NCBI GenBank assembly: GCA_963922455.1
Contig: CAWUIO010000023.1
Coordinates: 1 to 64,000, forward strand
From: CAWUIO01 sp963922455
GTDB lineage: Bacteria > Bacteroidota > Bacteroidia > Cytophagales > Microscillaceae
Direction: 5' to 3'
Length of the DNA stretch: 64,000 nucleotides
This document shows positions 36,093 through 44,984 of the stretch, in pieces. The notes under the pieces were generated by a model. The model was not told where the DNA came from. It saw only the letters and a list, made by a program, of their open reading frames with translations, and did not search any database. Position 1 is the first letter of the stretch, and each line of letters begins with the position of its first letter. Made by a program: the position numbers and the translations under genes.

Positions 36093-37352
36093 TTAATCGG
36101 CTCTTAGGGCTTCAATGGGTTTAATGTTAGCTGCTTTTAAAGCAGGCATAAGTCCGGCCAAGGCCCCAGCCAAAACCAGGATTAAGGTGGCCGCAATGGC
36201 AACTCCGGTATTTACTTCTGGTTCGGTAAAGAAAGGCAAAGTACCTCCGGAAGATTCTACCTGATTAACGGCAAACCGGAAGAGTTCGAGCAAGCCTACT
36301 CCAGCCAAGAGTCCACAATATCCCGAAAAGGCCGTGATTACGACCGATTCTTGGATAATTAAGCTAACGATAGACCAAGGGGTAGCTCCCAAGGCTTTCC
36401 GTACCCCAATTTCTCGGGTCCGTTCTTTTACGATGATCAGCATGATGTTGCTTACTCCCACTACTCCGGCAATCAAGGTCATGATCCCCACAAACCAGAC
36501 AAAGGCTTTAATGCCAAACATCAAGTTCATCACTTGCATATATTCTTCTTCGGTGCTGTTGATGTAAATAGCTTGGTCATCTTCTGGAGAAAAGGTGTGT
36601 CTCTGGGCCATAAGGTTTCTTATTTTTCCAGACAAGGCCTCCGATGATACGCCCTCTTTGGCCGTGATAGCAAATACATTGATATGGTTGCGGTTGGTGA
36701 TTACCTGATTGGTGCTTAAAGGGATATACACCCGCTCTTCTCTACGGCCGTCCCCACCACCGGTGGAGTTAAAAATACCAACCACTTTATAGTAAACCCC
36801 TCCCATATCTACGTATTTCCCAAGTGCGCTCTCATCTTCCCCTTCAAAAAGGACATTTTTGGCGCGCTCACCCAAGACCATAATTTTTCGTTTTTCCTTG
36901 ATATCATTGGCGTTGATTAACCGGCCGTCTTTGAGGATATCCCCACTGATACCAAAAAAATCTTCATTACAACCAAATACTGGGAATGACCCATTATTCT
37001 TGTCGTAGCGGAGGGTAAATTCACCACTGGTCCAGTTACGCGAACCTAATAAATCTACCTCGTCGCCAAATTCCCGGAAAATAGCATCAATATCTTCACT
37101 GGTAAAATCGATCCGGCGGCCAGGCTGTAAGCCCCCAAAAGGAATGGACGTACGGCCATTATCAATCCAAACGGAGTTTTTGGCCCCTTCACCAAACTGA
37201 CGATTCACGCCATTATGCAGTCCATTACCGGCTCCAAGCAATACCACCAACATGAAGATACCCCAGAATACCCCCATGGCCGTCAAAATTGTGCGCAATT
37301 TGTTTTTGCGCATCGTATGCCATATTTCTTGCCATTTGTCTAAGTCAAACAT
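36093..37352 (-). CDS. MacB-like ABC transporter permease (first copy)
   Basis: A 419-residue paralogue of the downstream permease with the same layout and starting with the same MFDLDKW motif. The C-terminal KERTREIGVRKALGATPWSIVSLIIQESVVITAF block is nearly identical, while the periplasmic part (residues about 45-280) has diverged strongly. Divergence restricted to the periplasmic domain suggests specialised halves of one heterodimeric exporter. It is separated from its neighbours by 19 and 24 bp. Confidence 0.9.
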   Translation of the reverse strand: MFDLDKWQEIWHTMRKNKLRTILTAMGVFWGIFMLVVLLGAGNGLHNGVNRQFGEGAKNSVWIDNGRTSIPFGGLQPGRRIDFTSEDIDAIFREFGDEVDLLGSRNWTSGEFTLRYDKNNGSFPVFGCNEDFFGISGDILKDGRLINANDIKEKRKIMVLGERAKNVLFEGEDESALGKYVDMGGVYYKVVGIFNSTGGGDGRREERVYIPLSTNQVITNRNHINVFAITAKEGVSSEALSGKIRNLMAQRHTFSPEDDQAIYINSTEEEYMQVMNLMFGIKAFVWFVGIMTLIAGVVGVSNIMLIIVKERTREIGVRKALGATPWSIVSLIIQESVVITAFSGYCGLLAGVGLLELFRFAVNQVESSGGTLPFFTEPEVNTGVAIAATLILVLAGALAGLMPALKAANIKPIEALRAD

Positions 37353-37376
37353 CAGCGTATGGGTTTAAGGGTTTTT

Positions 37377-38078
37377 CTAACTCTCGATTTCAAGTTCCGG
37401 TTGTAGATCTTCGTTTGGGCTTACGATAACTCCATCTCTCAGACGGATAATGCGCTGGGTTTCTTCAGCCACTTCCGATTCGTGGGTTACAATGACCACC
37501 GTCACCCCTTGCATGTTTACCTCTTTGAAAATATTCATAATCTCCTGGGAGGTTTTAGAGTCCAAAGCCCCGGTAGGCTCATCGGCCAGAATTACTTTGG
37601 GTTGGGTAATAAGGGCGCGGGCTAGGGCTACCCTTTGCTTTTGCCCCCCGGATAATTCATTGGGCGAGTGCTCGGCCCAATCTTTCAGGCCTACCCGGTC
37701 CAAATATTCCAGGGCTAGTTTGTTACGTTTGCGGCGCCCCACCTTCTGGTAATATAGGGGAAGGGCCACATTTTCCATGGCATTCTTAAACGATAGCAGG
37801 TTAAAGGACTGGAAGACAAAACCGATAAAACGGTTCCGATAATAGGCACTCTTCCGAGCACTTAAATTTTTGATTAAGGTCTCATTTAAATAATATTCTC
37901 CCGAATCGTAATCATCCAAAATCCCTAGGATGTTCAACATCGTAGATTTTCCCGAGCCAGAAGAACCCATGATAGATACGAGTTCCCCCTCATTGATTAC
38001 AAGATCAAGCCCTTTGAGCACGTGCAAGCGATTCTTTCCAACCGAATAATACTTGTTGATCTGGCTTAATTGAATCAT
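37377..38078 (-). CDS. ABC transporter ATP-binding protein (MacB/LolD-like)
   Basis: A 233-residue ATPase with Walker A GSSGSGKSTMLN, Q-loop FVFQSFNLLSF, signature LSGGQKQRVALARAL, Walker B VILADEPTGALD and the H-loop histidine in VTHESEVAEE. The sequence type is the one pairing with FtsX/MacB permeases. It is the promoter-proximal gene of the operon ATPase-permease-permease-adaptor. In most MacB proteins this domain is fused to the permease; here it is separate, as is common in Bacteroidota. Confidence 0.93.
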   Translation of the reverse strand: MIQLSQINKYYSVGKNRLHVLKGLDLVINEGELVSIMGSSGSGKSTMLNILGILDDYDSGEYYLNETLIKNLSARKSAYYRNRFIGFVFQSFNLLSFKNAMENVALPLYYQKVGRRKRNKLALEYLDRVGLKDWAEHSPNELSGGQKQRVALARALITQPKVILADEPTGALDSKTSQEIMNIFKEVNMQGVTVVIVTHESEVAEETQRIIRLRDGVIVSPNEDLQPELEIES

Positions 38079-38466
38079 GGTTAATAATTAATAATGGCTT
38101 AAAATTATTCAAAATCCGGCAATACCCAGTAATTTGTATTGCAAGGTACTATAATTCCTTTAAAAAACAAACTATTTTCTAAACCTCAAAAATCACTTGG
38201 ACTTAGGAGCTTATAGCCTTACTGCTTAAAAGACACGCTCCCAAGCGCCGAGGTTGCATCCCTTATTGTTTATATAGATATCCAGTATAAAGTACGTATG
38301 TGAGAAGTAGTCTACAATTGGGAAAGAAAACAAGCAATTGGGAAACCCAAGCTCCCAGCCAATGGCATAAGCCTCTATTTTTCAGTCTTTTAATTTTCAA
38401 GCATGGTCCTTGACCTTAATTAGCCAAGCAAATTGCTTATAAATAGCAACAGTACACCGTAAATCC
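38079..38466. other. Divergent intergenic region with a short direct repeat
   Basis: This 388-bp gap between the exporter operon and the next gene has no coding sequence. CAATTGGGAAA occurs twice (38314-38324 and 38334-38344) exactly 20 bp apart, which would place both copies on the same DNA face. Nothing else is recognised. Confidence 0.4.
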
Positions 38467-38958
38467 ATGAAAAAGGCCGAATTGATCCACAACTCCAAGG
38501 GACACGTAATTTTTCAGATCGAATATATTGAAGCGGACGATTATGTAGTAGCTCAATGGTTTGGTTTTGTTAATGAGATAGGCATATCCAAGCAAGCGTT
38601 TAGCCTCATCATCGATTACTTGCATCACTATAAGTGCCGCGCTTTGCTACATAATAGCCACCAACAAGTGGGGCCCTGGCCTAAATTGGATGCATGGTTA
38701 CAAGACACCTGGCTACCCGAGTTGGCCCAGACCAATCTGCGCTATTTTGCTCACGTACATTCCAAAAATGCCTTTACCCAGTCTTCGGCTCGTACCATAT
38801 TAAAAGCCATAGATTCCCGGATACAACTCCAATATTTTTATTATGCTCCTGCCGCAGAAACGTGGCTGGTAGAGCGAGGGCATAGTACCCCTATTTCTCG
38901 GGGCTTGTTTAACACGGTTTTGTATAACTTTTGGTCAGCTTTGCCAGTCTTTTCCTAA
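38467..38958 (+). CDS. Small STAS-like protein, paralogue of the gene at 40706-41188
   Basis: A 163-residue soluble protein with alternating beta strands and helices. ALLHNSHQQVGPWPKLDAWLQDTWLPELAQTN aligns with the CLHNQDLKGPW...WWVDTWLPQLMPLDQ segment of the protein at 40706-41188, so the two are paralogues. The fold may be STAS/SpoIIAA-like, but that assignment is weak. Such proteins in Cytophagales often sit near sensor kinases, as here (kinase at 39199). Function unknown. It is followed at 35 bp by a palindromic element. Confidence 0.65.
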   Translation: MKKAELIHNSKGHVIFQIEYIEADDYVVAQWFGFVNEIGISKQAFSLIIDYLHHYKCRALLHNSHQQVGPWPKLDAWLQDTWLPELAQTNLRYFAHVHSKNAFTQSSARTILKAIDSRIQLQYFYYAPAAETWLVERGHSTPISRGLFNTVLYNFWSALPVFS

Positions 38959-38992
38959 AAACCCCTTCCTACATTGGGTTTTACAATATATT

Positions 38993-39122
38993 GGGAGCTT
39001 CCCCGCGCTCAGAAATCACCTACATCCTTGACCTTTTGTGGTGGCGCGGGTCGGGCTGTCACTACTCGCCGCCCCACGCTTATCCTGCGGCGGGCTCAAA
39101 CAGGCCGTTCCATCCCTAAGCC
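38993..39122 (-). repeat. Intergenic palindromic element, CCCGCGCC/GCGCGGGG stem
   Basis: A full copy in reverse orientation between converging genes. The middle hairpin here is CCGCCGC paired with GGGCGGCG, a paired variant of the arms seen elsewhere. Confidence 0.8.
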
Positions 39123-39198
39123 AAAAAGACGTACATATTTTTATGCGTTTCTTATGTTCACGGGAATTAAGCGGGATTACTGAGCTAGAAATACGGCA

Positions 39199-40284
39199 TT
39201 ATTTGGTCTTAGGCCAAGTAAATTTAAAGCTTGTACCTCCCAAAGGGCTGGGTTCATACCAAATTTGCTGTCCTTTTTGTTGTAAAATATTAGCAATCAT
39301 TTTTAAGCCAATTTTGTGCGAATCGGCAGGGGTGATTTCGTGCTCAATTTGCTCGGCCAATTTATCCAAATCGTACACTACTTTATTAGAAATCTGTACG
39401 CCATTATCGGCAAAGCTAAAAATGTATCCGCAGCCTTGATCTTCTACCCCAATTTTTAAGCGGCCCTGGCTTTTATCATTATACTTCACCGCATTACTCA
39501 TAAGGTTCAAAAAGACCTGAAGCATTTTTACGCGGTTGGCCCGGACTATAGGGAGAGGAGAGGGTATTTCAAGTAAAAAGCCTTGGGGTAAATTAAGTAG
39601 CGTTTGTACTTCATTTACTAAGGCGCTCAAGTCTAAAAATTCTTCTTGGACTTCACTGGGCGCGGTTGTCGCGTTTTTGAGAATATCATGGATTAAGGTT
39701 TCGGCCAGGCTGATGCTCTCATTCAGATAGTGATTAATTTGGTTTGCCTGAGAAAACTTTTGGTGACCCACCTCTTCCAGAAGTAAATTACTAAGGGCTT
39801 TTATACGTCCCAGGGGTGATTTGAGATCGTGGGCGACTACATAAGCAAATTTTTCCAACTCCGAATTAGCGTTTTCTAGCTTTTCTACCCGCTCCCTTAG
39901 ATAAGCTATCGTTTCTGAGGAGGCCCTTGGTACGCGAAAACGCAAGCGTACTTTGGTATCCAAAGGTCCAGGCACAGGTTCAAAAAATGCATCTAAGGTA
40001 GGAAAATAACCTTCCATATCTACGTTACTGAGGGTACAAGCGATGGGCCCAAATGCCCTACGGGACCGAATCACTTGCTTAATTAATTGTCCAAGTCGGG
40101 AACGCCCGGGTTGGCTTAGATACGTAGCGATCTCTTTCCGTTTGGCTAAGCTTCCTCCAAAATACTTTTGTGCCCCCACATCAAATCGTACTATTTTCAT
40201 GCTTCGGCTCACTAGGATAGAACATTCTTCCCCAGTATTCTCGGTTTTTTTAAGAGGTCTAGTTTGTTTTTCTATGGGTTCCAT
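39199..40284 (-). CDS. Sensor histidine kinase
   Basis: A 361-residue soluble kinase without membrane helices. Residues about 20-125 form a PAS-like sensor segment, then a short coiled coil (AYLRERVEKLENANSELEKF) leads to the H-box FAYVVAHDLKSPLGR with the phospho-acceptor His at about 152. The N-box is NLMSNAVKYND, and the G1 box reads DNGVQIS, so the usual second glycine is replaced by Gln. The G2-like GGTSFKFTWP closes the ATPase domain. The start at 40284 is chosen; ATG at 40323 is also possible. No response regulator is adjacent. It is flanked on both sides by small paralogous proteins. Confidence 0.85.
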   Translation of the reverse strand: MEPIEKQTRPLKKTENTGEECSILVSRSMKIVRFDVGAQKYFGGSLAKRKEIATYLSQPGRSRLGQLIKQVIRSRRAFGPIACTLSNVDMEGYFPTLDAFFEPVPGPLDTKVRLRFRVPRASSETIAYLRERVEKLENANSELEKFAYVVAHDLKSPLGRIKALSNLLLEEVGHQKFSQANQINHYLNESISLAETLIHDILKNATTAPSEVQEEFLDLSALVNEVQTLLNLPQGFLLEIPSPLPIVRANRVKMLQVFLNLMSNAVKYNDKSQGRLKIGVEDQGCGYIFSFADNGVQISNKVVYDLDKLAEQIEHEITPADSHKIGLKMIANILQQKGQQIWYEPSPLGGTSFKFTWPKTK

Positions 40285-40364
40285 ATTCCTGCCGATTAAG
40301 TAATAAGGTCGCGAGCGAACCACGGGTACACCTGTAGGGCTCTTTGCCTACACGATCTAGCATG

Positions 40365-40619
40365 CTATCCGGTTGCCCAGAGAATTTCCTGTATAGGCTC
40401 TGGATAAAGCACTCGAGATAGGCTAGACATACTAGTCTTAAAGCGACAAAAACAGTTCCCAAGTATATCCTCAGGACAGGCGTCTAAGCAGTGAGCGTAA
40501 GATTCGATAAGAATATGTAAGGATGGGATGTTCGAAATTTGAGCAAAATTACCAAAAATAGGATCAAGAATAAAGCCGCTAAGTTTGGCATACCAACCCG
40601 CTAGGAATATTTTGCTCAT
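40365..40619 (-). CDS. Possible small protein between the kinase and the STAS-like gene
   Basis: An open frame of 84 residues (MSKIFLAGWYAKLSGFILDP... start) on the same strand as its neighbours, 80-90 bp from each. It has three cysteines and no signal peptide. No family is recognised. It fills a gap in an otherwise co-directional group, which is the main support. Confidence 0.3.
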   Translation of the reverse strand: MSKIFLAGWYAKLSGFILDPIFGNFAQISNIPSLHILIESYAHCLDACPEDILGNCFCRFKTSMSSLSRVLYPEPIQEILWATG

Positions 40620-40705
40620 TATGAAGGGACATGAGCAAAACATTCCCTAATTGGGACAGCTTATGAAGAGGTAAAATAGGCAAATAATTTAATTAAAGCC
40701 TTAAA

Positions 40706-41188
40706 TTAAATATGTAATATTTGCAAGCTTTTGCTGGATACATTTTCCTGGGTGCTTGTAGCAAATGGTTCAGTTCTCCCATATTGGCTTAGCCACGTTT
40801 CTGCCTTCCTCATTTCGGGAAATGACTTAAATACTAAGCGAGATTTATTATAGACTCCATGCTGGTAATTGCTTAGCAAACGGCTTAAAGAGTTGGATGG
40901 GCCAACATACGCCATCGAGACTTGGTCCAAGGGCATTAACTGGGGTAGCCAGGTATCTACCCACCAATGCGAAAGTTCAATCCAAGGCCCTTTTAAATCT
41001 TGATTATGCAAACAAATTGCTCCTAAGCGATGATCTTGTAGAAGGTATAAGGCTCTTTTGGCCGACCAAATCAACTCATCCAATCCGGCTTCGTGGAACC
41101 ACTCTTGGTGTAAAACCCCTTGGCTATTATCTATTTGAAAACGGCTAAAAGGTTGCTTAAAACGGTTTTTGATTATTTCTGCTCTCAT
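40706..41188 (-). CDS. Small STAS-like protein, paralogue of the gene at 38467-38958
   Basis: A 160-residue soluble protein. The region AICLHNQDLKGPWIELSHWWVDTWLPQL and the following AYVGPSNSLSRLLS correspond to matching segments of the 163-residue protein beyond the kinase. The C-terminus is Ser/Thr-rich. Its placement upstream of the kinase on the same strand suggests a functional link. Function unknown. Confidence 0.6.
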   Translation of the reverse strand: MRAEIIKNRFKQPFSRFQIDNSQGVLHQEWFHEAGLDELIWSAKRALYLLQDHRLGAICLHNQDLKGPWIELSHWWVDTWLPQLMPLDQVSMAYVGPSNSLSRLLSNYQHGVYNKSRLVFKSFPEMRKAETWLSQYGRTEPFATSTQENVSSKSLQILHI

Positions 41189-41488
41189 ACTGGTGTTATT
41201 TACGTTGGGTTTACAGTGTACATGGGTTTCATTTTGACACCCAAATATTATTGCTTATTACGGTGATTCTCTACCTAAAGTTAGCTGTTTAACCTTGTGA
41301 CTACCAAAGTAAACCCTTGTATTTAGGCATGTATACCAAAAAACCGTGAAAATACGGGCTGGTTTCCCAGGGTTTACCCCTAGGCTGTTGGGAGGTAAGC
41401 GTATGGTAAGAGACCGGGGGAACGAGTTGATACCTCGGCAGAAGAAGATGCTAAAAATCAAAAATGCAGCCTGAGTAGGAGGTTCCTT
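41189..41488. other. Intergenic stretch without recognisable content
   Basis: Three hundred bases between the STAS-like gene start and the next repeat copy. I see no gene and no clear promoter. A 67-codon minus-strand frame here looks random. Confidence 0.35.
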
Positions 41489-41619
41489 GGCTGAGGGATA
41501 GAGCGGCCTGTTTGAGCTCGTGCGGGCCCCGTGGGGAGAGGCAGCGAGTAGCGAAAGCCCGACCCCGGCGGCACCTGTGATGTGTTAGGCACCATACTCC
41601 ACCGCCGGGGGCAGCCCCC
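41489..41619 (+). repeat. Intergenic palindromic element, CCCCGGCGG/CCGCCGGGG stem
   Basis: A full-length copy of the GGCTGAGGGATAGAG subtype, with the same stem as the copy at 142-270. It ends 8 bp before the stop codon of the minus-strand hydrolase gene. Confidence 0.8.
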
Positions 41620-41626
41620 AAACCCC

Positions 41627-42460
41627 TCAATGCTTATCTAAAAAGTCCAGCATATTTTCTACTTCCGAATCCCAGTATTGATAATCGTGGCCAGCATTGG
41701 GCAGGTTTAAGACAATCTCAAGCTGGGGGCGGGCCGCTCGGAGGGCCTGGTAAAAGACTTGAGTTTGCTCGACGGGAACCACCTTATCTTCGGTACCATG
41801 GCCCAAATAAAGGGGAACTTGGATTTTTGCGGCTTGTTGGAGTGGGTTATCAAGTCCTGTCCAACGGGTAGGAAAATCAGCGTATGGGCCATAATAACCA
41901 ATCGTGAGCCTATCGTCTGGCATCAAGGTTTGGTCAAAATCTCCAGATAGCGCAGCGCCGGCAAGAAAAAGCTCCGGGAGGTCTTGTAAAAGCAAGGCTA
42001 CCCCTCGCCCTCCGGTAGATAAGCCCAAGACATAATTTTTTTGCAAAGGCAGCATAACCTTTTCCTCTTCTTGAAGAAAGGGTATCATCTCCTCGACCAC
42101 CCAAGCACGGGTAGGATTGCCTCGCCAATCTTGCCGGGTTTCGGGATAATGCTGTTTGGCGTACATACTCTTGGCCATTTCGGGTAAAATGAGCCTATAG
42201 CCCCGGGCTAAGGCTTTTTGGCATAGGGAGGATTTCTGGCACCAGTCCTGGCGGGGAAAATTCCAACCGGGCAACACCAAAATATTTCCTTGGGGGCTAT
42301 CTTTTCCTTGGCGTATATCGACCCAATGGCCGGCAATCTTGACTTCGCGCAAGGAGTCGCCCCTTGTGGATGCTTCGGTAGCAGAAGAAAACCTTGAGGC
42401 TTGAAAAGCCCAGCTTAGGGTAAGAACTAGGATTAAAAATAGGGGCGAGTGGCGTGGCAT
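41627..42460 (-). CDS. Secreted alpha/beta hydrolase
   Basis: A 277-residue protein with an N-terminal signal peptide (SPLFLILVLTLSWAFQA). The alpha/beta-hydrolase triad is visible: S148 in GLSTGGRG, the Asp in GHGTEDKVVP and the His in NAGHDYQYW. An oxyanion-loop-like VLPGWNFPRQDWC comes first. The fold fits dienelactone hydrolase-like or prolyl-oligopeptidase-like esterases acting in the periplasm. The substrate is unknown. It diverges from mgtE with a 122-bp gap. Confidence 0.8.
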   Translation of the reverse strand: MPRHSPLFLILVLTLSWAFQASRFSSATEASTRGDSLREVKIAGHWVDIRQGKDSPQGNILVLPGWNFPRQDWCQKSSLCQKALARGYRLILPEMAKSMYAKQHYPETRQDWRGNPTRAWVVEEMIPFLQEEEKVMLPLQKNYVLGLSTGGRGVALLLQDLPELFLAGAALSGDFDQTLMPDDRLTIGYYGPYADFPTRWTGLDNPLQQAAKIQVPLYLGHGTEDKVVPVEQTQVFYQALRAARPQLEIVLNLPNAGHDYQYWDSEVENMLDFLDKH

Positions 42461-42539
42461 GGCAAATAACCTTAGGTGCGTTTCTTAGTTTTAGTCTATG
42501 AAAATCTTAATCAAAAGAGGGCTTCAGGCAATTTAATAG

Positions 42540-42578
42540 TAATTTTGAAGAAGAAAAAATTGAACACTGATCGGGAGG
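42540..42578 (+). promoter_or_regulatory. Possible mgtE -7 box and Shine-Dalgarno site
   Basis: TAATTTTG at 42540-42547 fits the TAnnTTTG box, although no TTG lies at the right distance upstream. GGGAGG at 42573-42578, 4 bp before the ATG, is a strong ribosome binding site, unusual among the genes of this window. Confidence 0.4.
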
Positions 42579-42582
42579 GACT

Positions 42583-43932
42583 ATGTCGTTTGAACTAACC
42601 AAGGATGTATTTGAAGAATTATTGGGAGCTATTAAAGAGCAAAACCCTAGCCTCTCTCGAGACGTATTAGACCAACTCCGCTCTGAGGATATTGCTGCCT
42701 TTATGGAGAGCCTTGAAGAAGAAGAGGGTATGTTTCTCATCAAACAATTGGACAAGCCCACGAGTGCGGAGGTGATCAGTTTGATGGAAGAAGATACCCG
42801 AAGGGATTATCTCGAGCAATATGCCCCCACCGAAATTGCGGAGTGGCTCAATTATATTGACTCCGATGATGCAGCCGATATCCTCAACGAACTCCCCCTC
42901 AAAACCCGGGAAAATGCCCTGGCCCATATTGAAAATGAAAAGGCGAACCTTATAGTAGATTTGCTACACTATGAGGAAGACAGTGCCGGTGGCTTGATGG
43001 CCAAAGAGTTAATCCGGGCCAATCTAAACTGGAGTGTTGTACAAGCGATTGAGGAAATTCGCCGACAGGCCAAGCGGGTTGAGAAAATCTACTCGCTCTA
43101 TGTAGTAGACAACCAAAATCGTCTTCTGGGCCGGGTATCGCTCAAAAAGATAATTTTGGCCCGGGACAAAACTTTGATAAAGGAGTTGTATAAGGAAGAT
43201 ATTATCTCGGTGTATACCTACCAAGACCAATCGGAGGTAGCAGACATCATGCAAAAGTATGATTTGGAGACGGTTCCCGTGGTAAATGCGCGCCACGAAC
43301 TCGTTGGCCGGATTACCATTGATGATGTGATTGATGTGATTACCGAAAAAGCTGAGCTAGACCGCCAATTGATGGCCGGTATTTCGGAAGAGGTCGAGGA
43401 AGATGATAGCATTATCATGCTGACCCGGGCCCGCTTGCCCTGGCTAATTGTCGGAATGGCCGGCGGACTTTTGGGAGCCCGGTTTATAGGATTTTTTGAA
43501 GCCGACCTCGCTATGCTTCCAGCCATGGCTTTTTTCATCCCCTTGATCACGGCTACGGGAGGTAATGTAGGCATTCAATCCTCATCCATAATTCTTCAAA
43601 GTTTAGCCAATAAATCTAATTTATACCGGGAAAATTATCTGCAAAGACTCCTCAAAGTGTTAATAGTGGCATTAATTAATGGTTTGGTAATATCCCTGAT
43701 CGTTTTTGGCTTTTCATTTGTGCTAGATGTAAGCTATAAACTGGCTTTTACCGTCGCGGTGGCCTTATTTTTTGTCGTTTTACTGGCTTCGGTCATGGGG
43801 ACAATCACGCCTTTGATTTTGGATAAAATGAATATCAACCCAGCCGTTGCCTCCGGCCCCTTTATTACCACGACAAACGATTTGCTGGGTTTAGCTGTTT
43901 ACTTTTCGGTAGCTCGTATTTTATATAGCTAA
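42583..43932 (+). CDS. mgtE: Magnesium transporter MgtE
   Basis: A 449-residue Mg2+ channel/transporter. The N-terminal helical MgtE_N domain (about residues 30-130) carries repeats such as YAPTEIAEWLNYIDSDDAADILNELP. Two CBS domains follow (about 135-255, ending VVNARHELVGRITIDDVIDVI), and then five membrane helices from about residue 285. The pore segment is ATGGNVGIQSSSIILQSLA. In this family the cytosolic domains bind Mg2+ and close the pore. The length matches the family. The downstream 2-hydroxyacid dehydrogenase starts 5 bp after its stop. Confidence 0.95.
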   Translation: MSFELTKDVFEELLGAIKEQNPSLSRDVLDQLRSEDIAAFMESLEEEEGMFLIKQLDKPTSAEVISLMEEDTRRDYLEQYAPTEIAEWLNYIDSDDAADILNELPLKTRENALAHIENEKANLIVDLLHYEEDSAGGLMAKELIRANLNWSVVQAIEEIRRQAKRVEKIYSLYVVDNQNRLLGRVSLKKIILARDKTLIKELYKEDIISVYTYQDQSEVADIMQKYDLETVPVVNARHELVGRITIDDVIDVITEKAELDRQLMAGISEEVEEDDSIIMLTRARLPWLIVGMAGGLLGARFIGFFEADLAMLPAMAFFIPLITATGGNVGIQSSSIILQSLANKSNLYRENYLQRLLKVLIVALINGLVISLIVFGFSFVLDVSYKLAFTVAVALFFVVLLASVMGTITPLILDKMNINPAVASGPFITTTNDLLGLAVYFSVARILYS

Positions 43933-43937
43933 TAATT

Positions 43938-44900
43938 ATGCAGGACCCTCGGATATCGGTATTGATTATCGATAAAATGCACGTTTCAATTAAGCCATTG
44001 CTGGAAGAACAAGGTTTTCGGGCCGATTATAGACCCGAAATCCAGCGCTCGGAAATCTTGGAAATTTTGCCTCAGTATGAAGGTATGATCGTACGAAGCA
44101 AAACCCCCATCGATGCCGAACTGCTGTCTCAGGCTTCCCAGTTACGCTTTATTGGCAGGGCAGGTTCTGGCCTGGACCTCATCGACTTAGAGGCGGCAAA
44201 AGAAAAAAACATCGAGGTATTTAATGCCCCTGAGGGCAATCGGGATGCTGTGGCCGAGCATACGCTGGGTATGATCTTGTCTTTATTACACCACATTAAT
44301 AAAGCCGACCGAGAAGTGCGCCAAAAAGTATGGAACCGGGAAGCCAACCGGGGTTACGAACTTATGAACCAAACGGTAGCCATCATCGGCTACGGAAATA
44401 TTGGCCAGGAAGTAGCCAAACGCTTGCGTAGTTTTCAATGCCGCATCTTGGCTTATGACAAATACAAATCGGGTTTTGGTAATGCATGGTTGGAAGAAAG
44501 CTCCTTGGAAACCATCTATCAAGAGGCCGATATTGTCACCTTTCACATTCCTCTCAGTACAGCTTCTCTTTACATGATAAACCAAGCCTACCTTCAAAAT
44601 TTTCACAAACCCGTGTATCTTATTAATACCGCGCGGGGCAAACTGGTAGAATTGGTTGCTTTGGCTCAAGCCCTTCAAGAGGGTCGGGTCAAGGGGGCTT
44701 GTTTAGACGTGCTCGAGAACGAGAAGTTAGACCAGCTTTCAGAAGAGCAGCAAGCAGCTTTTAATTTTTTGAGTGATTCTGACCGGGTGATCTTAACCCC
44801 GCACGTGGCCGGTTGGACTTTTGAATCGTATCAAAGAATCAATACCGTCTTAGTACAGAAAATCCAGGATTGTCTGGCTTCCCATTCTAGCAATCGCTAA
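43938..44900 (+). CDS. D-2-hydroxyacid dehydrogenase (phosphoglycerate dehydrogenase-like)
   Basis: A 320-residue NAD-dependent dehydrogenase. The NAD site is VAIIGYGNIGQEVAKRL. The catalytic Arg lies in INTARGKLVE, a conserved Glu in LDVLENEK, and the catalytic His in LTPHVAGWT. AGSGLDLIDLEAAKEKNIEVFNAPEGN fits the substrate-domain pattern of SerA-like proteins. It has no C-terminal ACT domain, so it is the short form. Either serine synthesis (3-phosphoglycerate) or another 2-hydroxyacid is possible. It is co-transcribed with mgtE (5-bp gap). Confidence 0.88.
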   Translation: MQDPRISVLIIDKMHVSIKPLLEEQGFRADYRPEIQRSEILEILPQYEGMIVRSKTPIDAELLSQASQLRFIGRAGSGLDLIDLEAAKEKNIEVFNAPEGNRDAVAEHTLGMILSLLHHINKADREVRQKVWNREANRGYELMNQTVAIIGYGNIGQEVAKRLRSFQCRILAYDKYKSGFGNAWLEESSLETIYQEADIVTFHIPLSTASLYMINQAYLQNFHKPVYLINTARGKLVELVALAQALQEGRVKGACLDVLENEKLDQLSEEQQAAFNFLSDSDRVILTPHVAGWTFESYQRINTVLVQKIQDCLASHSSNR

Positions 44901-44984
44901 TGCCAAGGCAGTCTTCTTCTCCAAAGTTTCAGGAAATCTGTAAATTTAACTCTTTACTTCTTGAAATTTGGATAAGACTTAAGT

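Noticed and set aside
38974..39183. 69-codon plus-strand open frame
   Set aside because: It is almost entirely within an intergenic element copy.
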